Under the pieces are notes generated by a model. It searched no databases, was not told the origin of the DNA, and was given only the letters and a program-made list of their open reading frames with translations. Made by a program: the position numbers and the translations under genes. Below, one piece after another: positions 56,060-64,000 of a DNA stretch of 64,000 bases. The first letter of the stretch is position 1, and each line of letters opens with the position of its first letter. The DNA is from Tupaia tana (lineage: Eukaryota; Chordata; Mammalia; Scandentia; Tupaiidae): contig JAKSZU010000020.1 of the NCBI GenBank assembly GCA_026018925.1, forward strand, positions 42,749,102-42,813,101, in the 5' to 3' direction.

Positions 56060-57230
56060 ACAGTTTTGCATTGCTTAGGGACAGTGACACATTCTGAGAA
56101 AGATCTAGGCACTAGATAGAGATATAGATATAGCGTTATATAGATAGATGATATAGATATAGATATAGATGATACAGACATAGGTGTTATAGATACGGCC
56201 CCTGGTTCTGAGGCTATAAGCCCATACAGCATGTTACTATACTGGATACAGAGGTGAGCAAAACATGTGTCTAGGCATCTCTAAACATAGAAAAGATACA
56301 GTAAAAGATGTGGCATAAGAGATAGAAAGTACTACACTCCTAAAGGCACTTATGGTGAATAGAGCTTGCAAAACTAGAACTAGCTTTTCAAAGATGTGGG
56401 TGGTGAGCATGAAGAACTAGGATGTTACTATAAACTACTGTAGACTTTATAAACACTTAGGCTACACTACATTTAAAAATATCTTTTTTCTTCAATAATA
56501 AATAAACTTTAACTTACCGTAACTTTATTGAATAAACTTAAGCATTTTTTAACTGGTTGACTCTTATAATAATACTTAAAATATAAACATGTTGAATCAC
56601 TGTACAAGAATTCATATTCTATACATTTTTTTCCATTTTTAAAATTAAATTTTATTTTAGTCTTTAAATTTTTTTTTTGTTAAAAACTAAGACACAAATA
56701 CACATTACCCTAAGCCTACACAGGGTCAGGATCATCAATATCATAGTTTTTTACCTCCCAGTTCGTCCTGCTGGAAAAACTACAACGGACAAAACAACAC
56801 GAGATTAAATAACGCACAAGAGAAAAGGTGCAATCCAGGGGCTGTTGTTGACATACTATGAGATGCTGTTTCCCATTAGCCTTTTTTAATAAGCAGAAGG
56901 TGTATCCTCTAGAATGATAAAGTATAATTTAGTGACTACGTAAGCTGGTAACGTAGTCATTTGTTACCACCGTGAAGTATTACATCCTGTGTGTACTTGT
57001 AGTAACTGCAGTATACCCTGTGCTACGATGGTACGACACTTTCCTACGACTGGCAGTGTGGCAGGCACGTCTACACTAACATTATCGTAATGTGTAAGTA
57101 ATGAATTGCATTGCGATGTGCGATAGCCACAATGTCACTAGGCCATTGGAATTTGTCACCTCCTTTACAGTCTTACGGGACACTGTTCTCGACCAGAATG
57201 CCGTCGTGCAGTGCGTGACTATCCCAGCAA
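56060..57230. mobile_element. TcMar-Tigger-like DNA transposon remnant
   Basis: The left end ('cttagggacagtgacacatt', CTGAGAA) and right end (GAATGCCGTCGTGCAGTGCG, ending TGACTAT) resemble the ends of a Tigger-type family whose termini read CAGTCATGCG. Inside are 'catacagcatgttactatac', CATAGAAAAGATACAGTAAA, 'taagcctacacagggtcagg' and CTTTCCTACGACTGGCAGTG. No transposase frame survives. Subfamily not assigned. Confidence 0.65.
56113..56175. repeat. (ATAGAT)n-like microsatellite
   Basis: AGATAG/ATAGAT units with interruptions, near the left end of the Tigger-like element. Confidence 0.85.
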
Positions 57231-57558
57231 CTGGCTTCCAGATGTGCACTGGGAGGACGAAGTGAAACACGTGGTGTAAGAGTTACAAAGAGGACGCCCA
57301 CGTAGGGCACACAGACGCACTGAGCTTGCAAAACAGAGGTGGAGAAAGACTTCTATTTGACTGCATTCCTCTTCTTACCGTTTGAATTGTTTTCTGTGTG
57401 TGCGTTAATAATTCAGAAAATAAAATAGCTTTTCACAACTGATATCACAATAAAACTCAATAGCTGAGCTGACTAGTATCGTGAAAGTATAGTAAGGGAA
57501 TCTCAGCTCTGCTCAAATCTGGCCATGTGTAGAAAATACATATTAAATATAGGTGTTC
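57231..57558. other. Unassigned sequence
   Basis: Nothing recognised between the Tigger-like element and the next SINE. Confidence 0.4.
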
Positions 57559-57572
57559 AAAATATATGCATT

Positions 57573-57731
57573 GGGGCCGGCAGGTGGCACGGTGGTGAAG
57601 GCGCTCCACTCCACGTGACCGACCGCGGTTCAAGTCCTGCACCTGGGGCCTTGCTTTCTCACTCTGCCTCTTTCCCTCAGTTCACATTGAAAAGTAATAA
57701 TAATAAATAAATAAAATTAAATAATTAAAAA
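57573..57731 (+). mobile_element. tRNA-headed SINE, type B
   Basis: 'ggggccggcaggtggcacgg' head with B box GGTTCAAGTCC, short body, AATAATAATAAATAAATA tail. Approximate TSD of AAAATATATGCAT type on both sides. Confidence 0.92.
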
Positions 57732-57912
57732 ATGTATGTGCATAAAACAGGAAAATCTGAAATAGAATACATAACCTTTAAATCAAGTAGGAAGGCCAAT
57801 AGAATAAATCTTTCTATGTCCAAATTAATACAATAATCCTGCTCCAGACTTAAACTATGTAACAGAGAAAAATACAATCCATAACAAAGCAAGGCAAAGA
57901 GAAAAGTTATAT

Positions 57913-58183
57913 ATATATATTTTTTTTTGAGGTTTTTGCTATAGGGCGTGTGCGCTCGCCAAACAGACAGAGAGAGACAGGGAGACAGAAAGTGAGAAAT
58001 CACCCCCCAGGGGGGATGGCCATGCCGCAATCCCTTCTCCTCCTCCTCCATTCTCATCTCGGGATCTTGGGCACGCATGTACACGCACCCAGCGTGAGTT
58101 TTAAGCCACCAGGTCCGGGGTGCGAACTGCAGTTGACTACGTGGGAGTCCAGCGACATAGCCATTATGCTAACTGCTGGTCCC
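57913..58183 (-). mobile_element. tRNA-headed SINE, type A
   Basis: Perfect 14-bp TSD GAGAAAAGTTATAT (57899-57912 and 58184-58197). The CTCC box is repeated (CTCCTCCTCCTCC). Confidence 0.95.
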
Positions 58184-58197
58184 GAGAAAAGTTATAT

Positions 58198-58679
58198 TCT
58201 GATGGTGAGACGTTCACACATATAAGTAAACAAATAAATGTATTATTACTCCTAAAGGATGCTCAGTTGGGGTAGGGAAAAAACCAACTGTACCCTATAA
58301 AATATATACAAGATAAATTACTTAGAAAAATTGAAATCAAGAATTAATATCAGGTTAACACTAACAAAAATAAAGATTAAGTATTGTTAAATTAAAATAA
58401 GACAAAATAGAATCCAAAAGGGGAAAAGAAAGCATACAAAGGGGCGCGTCACACTGAGCAAAGGGCAGACCCACAGAGGCATCAGTCCTGAGCATTGCAT
58501 CTATTACAGCAGCGTGGCTCTAAAGCCAGTCAGGAAGGCCGTGCCATGGCTCCCCAGGTCCAGGCTGACCCGGTGTTCTGAGTGTGTTCCAGGTAGGCTG
58601 GGCTAAGCTGTGGTGCTCCCTCGGTGAAGTACAGTGAATGCGTTTTCAGTTTACGACATTTTCCACTTATCATGGGCTT
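58198..58679. other. Unassigned sequence
   Basis: No gene or named repeat recognised. Confidence 0.4.
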
Positions 58680-59024
58680 ATTGGGATGGAAGCAGTCAAG
58701 AAGCAGCTGTCCATGATACGGGGAAAGTATGTGAATCAGATGAGCCCACAGCACAGCTGTTACACACTGCACGTGGAGAGCCAGACCCCATACGGCCGAG
58801 TGGGTTCAAGTCCTACTCTCTGCAACAACAACAAAAAAAAAAAAAAAAAGAAAAAGAAAAAGCAAGCCCCGGGCTCGTGTGTTTGCCCTAAGTCCTGATG
58901 GGATGGAGAAGTGAAGGAAAGTGGTTTGCCCACGGGGGAAGGTGCTTTCTCTCTCTCTCTCTCTCTTCCTCTCTGATGACTGCATGAGCCTCTTGGCAAT
59001 TAAAAAAAATAGAAAAGAAAAGGG
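58680..59024 (+). mobile_element. Aberrant SINE: head, internal A-rich run, body
   Basis: A degenerate head with GGGTTCAAGTCC (58801-58812) runs into ACAACAACAAAA and a long A/G run (58825-58864). After that a SINE-body-like sequence follows (GGGATGGAGAAGTGAAGG, CT repeat, GCATGAGCCTCTTGGCAATT) with its own A-rich end. Either two SINE parts are fused, or a second copy landed in an A tail. Confidence 0.55.
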
Positions 59025-59146
59025 ATACAAAGCAAAAACTGTTAAAAGTACAAAGGAAATAATGATGAAACTTCAGTCATAGTGGGAAATACCTTCCTAG
59101 AATATAACAGGAAAAAAAAAAAACAAAAACAAGAAAGGATCCAGAA

Positions 59147-59344
59147 GTTTTTTTTTTTTTTTAAAGAATTCTTTTATGTATGTGTTTATTTATTTATTAT
59201 TTTTTCACATGAGTTTTGCCAGAGAAAGATAGAGAGAGAGAGAGAGGGAGAGTGAGAAAGGAAGCCACCAGTTCTGGGACTTGAACCGCCGTCAGGCATG
59301 TGGGAATTTCAGAGTCTTAACCACCATGCCACCTGTTGGCCCCC
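59147..59344 (-). mobile_element. tRNA-headed SINE, type B
   Basis: Perfect 11-bp TSD AGGATCCAGAA (59136-59146 and 59345-59355). GTTTTGCCAGAGAAAG replaces the usual TTTGACCAGAGAG. Confidence 0.92.
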
Positions 59345-59371
59345 AGGATCCAGAATTTTAAATAACACTTT

Positions 59372-59631
59372 GTTTTTTTTTGGTAGAGGTTTTGTCTTTA
59401 GTGCATATGTGCTGTCGGGAGAGAAAGAGACAGAGACAGTGAGAGGGAAAGTGAGAAATCACACTCCAGAGTGGATGGCCATGCCACAATCCCTTCTCCA
59501 TTCTCCTTCTGGGACCTTGGGCACACATGCACAGGTGCTTGGTGTGTTTCAAGTCAACTGGTTCAGGAACTGAACCACAGTCAGCCATGTTGGAGTACAA
59601 TGATGTAATCACTATGCCATCTGCTGGCCTC
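59372..59631 (-). mobile_element. tRNA-headed SINE, type A/C, older
   Basis: TSD of 14 bp with one mismatch (59358-59371 TTAAATAACACTTT; 59632-59645 TTAAATAATACTTT). It lies 13 bases beyond the previous SINE's TSD. Confidence 0.92.
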
Positions 59632-59756
59632 TTAAATAATACTTTTAACATGTTTAATATTTACCTTTGCATCCAAAAAGCAATGAATATACTATCTTGT
59701 CAAAGATATATAGCAAAGAAAATTAACCACATATTATCAGTCTATAAAGAACATCT

Positions 59757-60012
59757 TGGGACCAACAGTTAGCGTAATAGCTATGCTGCTGGACTCCCAA
59801 GTAGTTGACCCCGGTTTGAGTCCCAGACCTGGTGGCTTAAACTCACACTGGGCGCGTGTGCATGCGTGCCCAAGATCCTGAGAGGAGAATGGAGGAGAAG
59901 GGATTGTGGTGTGGCCATTCCCCCTGAGGGGTGATTTCTCACTTTCTGTCTCTCTGTCTCTCTGGCGAGAGCACGCACCCTATAGAAAAACCTCTCAAAA
60001 AAAAAAAAGAAA
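59757..60012 (+). mobile_element. tRNA-headed SINE, type A
   Basis: Head 'gggaccaacagttagcgtaa', B box GGTTTGAGTCC, palindrome region CATTCCCCCTGAGGGGTGAT and A tail. Imperfect AAAGAAC-type flanks. Confidence 0.92.
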
Positions 60013-60272
60013 AAAGAACTTATCAACTAATTGACTGTAGCAGAAATAATGCTCATCATATTTCTGATCATGAGGCAATAAAATGAGAAACTAACAAGAA
60101 TAGCAAAAAATAAAATTAAAAATTAAAAAAACACCTATTTAGAAAATAAACTAGTTCTGCAAAGTTAATTAAGAGAAATTATAGAATAATATTGACATTT
60201 CACGGGGCCTACAACATTAACTTCATTGCACTAGTATTCATTGTGTAGTCAGTGATATTGAAAACTTGCTCA
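60013..60272. other. Unassigned AT-rich sequence
   Basis: Nothing recognised. Confidence 0.4.
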
Positions 60273-60286
60273 AAGATAGCTGTGTT

Positions 60287-60538
60287 GGGACCAGCAGTTA
60301 GTGTAATGGCTATGTCGCTGGACTCCCATGTAGTCGACCGCGGTTCGTGTCCCGGACCCAGTGGCTTAAAACTCACGCCAGGCGCGTGTGCGTGCGTGCT
60401 CAAGATCCCGAGAAGAGAATGGAGGAGAAGGGATTGCGGTGTGGCCATCCCCCCTGCGGGGGTGATTTCTCACTTTCTGTCTCTCTGTCTCTCTCTGTCT
60501 GTCAGGCAAGCGCACGTGTCCTATAGCAAAAACCTCTC

Positions 60539-60567
<29 letters not shown>
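60287..60567 (+). mobile_element. tRNA-headed SINE, type A, long A tail
   Basis: TSD ending TAGCTGTGTT at 60286, matched at 60568-60582 (AAAGACAGCTGTGTT) with one mismatch. Uninterrupted A tail of about 30 suggests a recent insertion. Confidence 0.94.
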
Positions 60568-60572
<5 letters not shown>

Positions 60573-60623
60573 CAGCTGTGTTTTTCATGAATATTGAAAA
60601 ACAATCCTTCCTTGTATAAATTC

Positions 60624-60641
60624 CCCCCCCCCCCCCCCCCG
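60624..60641. repeat. Poly-C run
   Basis: About 18 consecutive C, not associated with a SINE end. Confidence 0.9.
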
Positions 60642-60740
60642 TAAAGTCAAATTAGGGGAAATTTCAGAGAATAGGATACTAAAACTTTGTCACATCTGGA
60701 GCAGTTGCCTAGATAAACAAATTGTCACATATATACATTT

Positions 60741-60986
60741 AAAAAAAATGTTTTAGAGGATTTCTACTATAGTGTGCATGTGCTTGTTGGAGAGACAGAG
60801 AAAAAAAGTGAGAAATCACCCCTTGGGGGGGCGGCCACAACACGGTCCCTTCTCTTCCATTCTCCTCTTGGGTTTTGGGCACGCACCTATGCGCAGAGTG
60901 AGTTTCAAGCTGCTGGATCTGAGCCTTGAACCATGATTGGTCATGTAGGAATCCCGCACCTTAACCACTATGCCACCTGCTGGCTC
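60741..60986 (-). mobile_element. tRNA-headed SINE, type C
   Basis: 'tagaggatttctactatagt', GA segment, ATCACCCCTTGGGGGGGCGG, head with GAGCCTTGAACCATG ending CCACCTGCTGGCTC. Confidence 0.88.
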
Positions 60987-62398
60987 AAAAAGTATGTCTC
61001 TATTTACTTTTGGAGAAGTTACACATAAAAGTATAAAGCTTATTCTCATATAAGTCTCCAACTACAAGGTTAGAAGCACATATCCATCTTAGAAATAATG
61101 TGAAATAAATTGAAGTCTTTATGTAGACAATAGCATGTTCTTGTGTCTTCTCCCTGACTCATGGCCCTGTGCTTACATGGCAGCTTCTGCAGAACTGCAA
61201 GAGCAGGGATTCAGTAAAACAGCCCAGCACTGTGCAATGACAGAGATGACTGCGGGTGAGCGGCACCCTTCGGTGGATGTGGGAGAGAAGCTGGCCAGTG
61301 CCTAGACCTGCCTTCACAACCTCAGATCTGGAAGGGAACTTAGATCGTTCAAGACCACGACCACCGTCACTATTCTTCTGCAGTGAGAGAGCTGAAATTT
61401 TTTCTCTTTCTCAGACATTATTACTTGCACACTTTCCTTTTCTACTTAACACGTCTTTCACATTTTTTTTTTCATTCCAAACTATAAACACTTAATAAAT
61501 CAAGGGTCCCTTAGTAAAAATAGTCTGACCAGTTTTATTGCTTAGAGGCATACATCTTTAAAAGTAAATCGGAAAATAAAATGCGACTGTCTCTCAGACA
61601 ATGTGTACTCTGTAAACCCTGGAAATCAAGAAGATTGTGTAATTGGCACCTTTCCCAAGTTCAACCAGTCAGAGCCAATTAAAGGGATTCACCTGTGTTA
61701 ATTTTTCAAGCAGTAAAAAAACCACATGATGTGGAAATACATGTTGTCAGCTGGAGCAAAAAACCAAATAAATAAATAAAGCAGCTTTTCGCTCAGTCTG
61801 ACACAGCCCCAGGGCTGGGGCATGACACTCACGGTCTCCCTCCTTATCTATTACAAAGCCTGATAGAACAGGGACATCTTTAACCACAGGGGAAATGACA
61901 GCTCTTTGAGGAAGCAGCTTGTAACGTAACAATTGTAAATGGACACATGCGTTTATTTTTAGATTTAAAAAATGTTCACCAGCTTCTCCTTGAGGCATCT
62001 CCACCCCACTGGACTGCAAGAAAGACATGCGCATGGAAGACATGAACTTTAACTTTTCATATGTTTTAGTGTGCAAAGATAATAAGAAATTAGCTTAGTA
62101 AGTAAGACCTATCTCCATTATTAATTTGAATGGACCTGCTTTCCCTCTGAAACCTTCTAACCGCATCCTAGACAGGACAGCATAGCATACTAGGGGAGAA
62201 TTATTGGATATTCTTCTCTACATTTAAAAGAACTTAGGGTATTTTTTAAAAGCTGATGGCAAAGTGGACTTCCGCTGACACACACACATTTCACCTTTAG
62301 TTCTAGCTCTTCTATAAGAAAGCATAGTGTTTCTTATAAAATGGTTCTATTTTATATAACTTTATTTCTAAGTGAATTGGCTAAAAATCAACTTCTAC
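60987..62398. other. Unassigned sequence
   Basis: About 1.4 kb with no recognised gene. A MIR-like 'gatctggaagggaacttaga' patch at about 61323-61345 is the only trace of a known repeat. Confidence 0.4.
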
Positions 62399-62412
62399 AA
62401 AGATAGGGCCAG

Positions 62413-62687
62413 GGGACCAGCAGTTAGCGTAATGGCTATGTCGCTGGATTCCCACGTAGTCGACCATGGTTAGAGTCCCAGACCCGGTGGCTTAAACTCA
62501 CGCCGGGCGCATGTGCGTGCGTGCCCAAGATCCCGAGAGGAGAATGGAGGAGAAGGGATTGCGGTGTGGCCATCCCTCCTGGGGGGTGATTTCTTGCTTT
62601 CTGTCTCTCTGTCTCTGTCTGTCTGGCGAGCGCACGCGCCCTATAGCAAAAACCTCTCCAAAAAAAGAAAAGGAAAAAAAAAAAAAA
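62413..62687 (+). mobile_element. tRNA-headed SINE, type A
   Basis: Perfect 14-bp TSD AAAGATAGGGCCAG (62399-62412 and 62688-62701). Complete, CpG-rich, mixed A/G tail. Confidence 0.95.
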
Positions 62688-62701
62688 AAAGATAGGGCCA
62701 G

Positions 62702-63164
62702 AAGAAAAGGTGATGTTTTTAAGTGGGTAGCATTTTAGAATATAAATGAGCAAGAATTAAAGAGAAAAGATTTGGGATTAAGTTCTGGTTTGTCTGCTAC
62801 TATGTATGTAAGTAACATCAGTTCCTGTAATGACTTAATTTTGTAATTGTGGAATTATAATTCATTAGCTTATTGTGTAGGTTAAAGAAATCTATTAAAC
62901 TGTTTTTGAAGATTGGTGTTAAATTTTATTCATCTTTTCGTTAGGTTTTTATTAATCCTTGTCTCTTAGTCAGCTCTTCTATGTGGTATGACCAGATTGC
63001 AGAGACTAAAATGCTGATTTTTATGTGTTTTTCCTCTGAAATCTCTTAATCACGTCCTCTGTAATTTTTTCTACTTACCTATCTCTCATTGCTTTTCTAT
63101 GAGGTCTAATGGAGATTCACATAAATATATGGCCTAATATTAAGGTAGTGATTCTTGCTGGTGA
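62702..63164. other. Unassigned AT-rich sequence
   Basis: Nothing recognised. Confidence 0.4.
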
Positions 63165-63595
63165 AGAGGTTCTAAACCTCATCAATTTCCCAGTTACTTT
63201 TGCCCCCTGTTACATTTTTAACCTTCTCTCCTGCCATTTTGCTCTCTGCTCATCCTGTTCCAGCCAGGTGGGCCTCCCTGGTGTGCTCCCGGCCTCTGCA
63301 CCTGTTGTCCTGGACACCCTCTTCCTACATGTCTATCCGTGTGGCTTGCTCCCTTAATACCGTCTCCTCCTCAGCAAGGCCTGTCCCTACACTCTTCCAA
63401 ACTCCTAACTTACTGGTTGTTCCCCCCATGACATTGTCACTAAATGAAACAAAAAACAGAACAAAAAACCCCACACACTTATTTATGTCTGCTTATTATC
63501 TGTCTTTCACTTGAATGGAGCTTTGCTGGACCAGGGAGAACTCTTCATGCAGTTGCTTCTCAATAAATACTTGCTAGATGAATGATTACGTGATT
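63165..63595 (+). mobile_element. LINE-2 (L2) 3' end
   Basis: 'ctcatcctgttccagccagg', GGCCTCTGCACCTGTTGTCC, 'gtgtggcttgctcccttaat', TTATTTATGTCTGCTTATTATC and 'tgcttctcaataaatacttg' + CTAGATGAATG follow the L2 3' region in order. Confidence 0.8.
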
Positions 63596-63974
63596 GAGCA
63601 AATGAGTTACTGCACAGACGACTTCAAAATACTTCCTCCTAGTCTCCAGATTAAAATAGAACTTCCTGACATGATCCAGGACAGAATGTAAGGACTTTCG
63701 CATCCAACACCTCTTTCCTTCATCCAGTTTTACATCTGTCTTTTCCGTCACATTATAGTCTTTGAGAGTTGGTGACCAAGTGTATTTACTTTTCTGTCAT
63801 CCTCTAAGCACTAGATTTGGCACACAGAAGGCTATCAGACATTAATTAAATAAAACAAACTACCAATCAGCTTTCATAATTGTCTTAATTAAGGAATGTC
63901 ACAACGTCTGTAATACTAAATCTCATATCATTATATTACACATATGCCATACATTTTTTAAAGAATTAAAAATT
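63596..63974. other. Unassigned sequence with an L2/MIR-like end
   Basis: The 'ctctaagcactagatttggc' + ACACAGAAGGCTATCAGACA tract (63802-63842) resembles the last bases of another L2/MIR-type repeat. Confidence 0.4.
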
Positions 63975-64000
63975 TGGGACCAGCAGATAGCTATGTCACC
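63975..64000 (+). mobile_element. tRNA-headed SINE, start only (window edge)
   Basis: GGGACCAGCAGATAGCTATG at the very end matches the type A head with a short deletion. The rest lies outside the window. Confidence 0.85.

Overview
The window is non-coding genomic DNA of a placental mammal. I found no spliced host gene, no rRNA and no functional tRNA gene. Almost everything recognisable is transposon-derived: about 50 tRNA-headed SINEs, four copies of an ORF2-less LINE-1 derivative, older L1, L2 and MIR fragments, an MLT1-type LTR, a Tigger-type DNA transposon and a small MITE-like family. There is also one processed pseudogene (RPL9) and many microsatellites. The only open frame I would call a real protein is an intact 333-residue L1 ORF1p inside one of the ORF2-less elements (38791-39792, minus strand).

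Organism. MIR, L2, MLT1 and Tigger relics place it in Eutheria. There are no primate Alu repeats and no rodent B1/B2, carnivore, horse, pig or bat-type SINEs that I recognise. One diverged 7SL-RNA-derived (Alu/FLAM-like) fragment at 16600-16778 points to Euarchontoglires. That combination would fit a dermopteran (colugo) or another lineage with private tRNA SINEs. This is an inference and not a firm assignment.

Two SINE forms share a tRNA-like head with a GGTTCGAGTCC-type B box. Type A (about 260 bp plus A tail) has a long body with a C6-T-G6 palindrome, a CT-rich stretch and the ending CCTATAGCAAAAACCTC. Type B (about 160 bp) goes from the head to a short CT-rich stretch, then GGTCAAATT and an AATAAATAAA-like tail. 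'Type C' below means older, diverged long-body copies. Many copies are flanked by perfect or near-perfect 9-17 bp target-site duplications (TSDs) and keep many CpGs, so several are young.

Layout. 1-5.8 kb: mostly unassigned sequence with two SINEs and a MIR. 5.88-8.53 kb: full-length ORF2-less L1 (HAL1-like copy 1, plus strand). 8.7-13.3 kb: a MITE and a dense pile of twelve SINEs. 13.3-35.3 kb: sparse SINEs, MIRs, a 7SL-derived SINE and the RPL9 pseudogene (32.4 kb). 35.3-45.9 kb: MLT1 LTR, HAL1 copy 2 (plus), intact HAL1 copy 3 (minus), twin SINEs at one target site, HAL1 copy 4 (minus) and an LTR-like stretch. 46-64 kb: SINEs, older L1 3' ends, a 28-bp minisatellite, a Tigger-like element and an L2.

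The most notable system is the HAL1-like family. It has a 5' UTR with a repeated block about 313 bp apart, ORF1 only, and a long 3' UTR with two related tail modules. Two copies are bounded end to end by perfect TSDs, so the ORF2-less form itself transposed. It presumably used L1 reverse transcriptase in trans.
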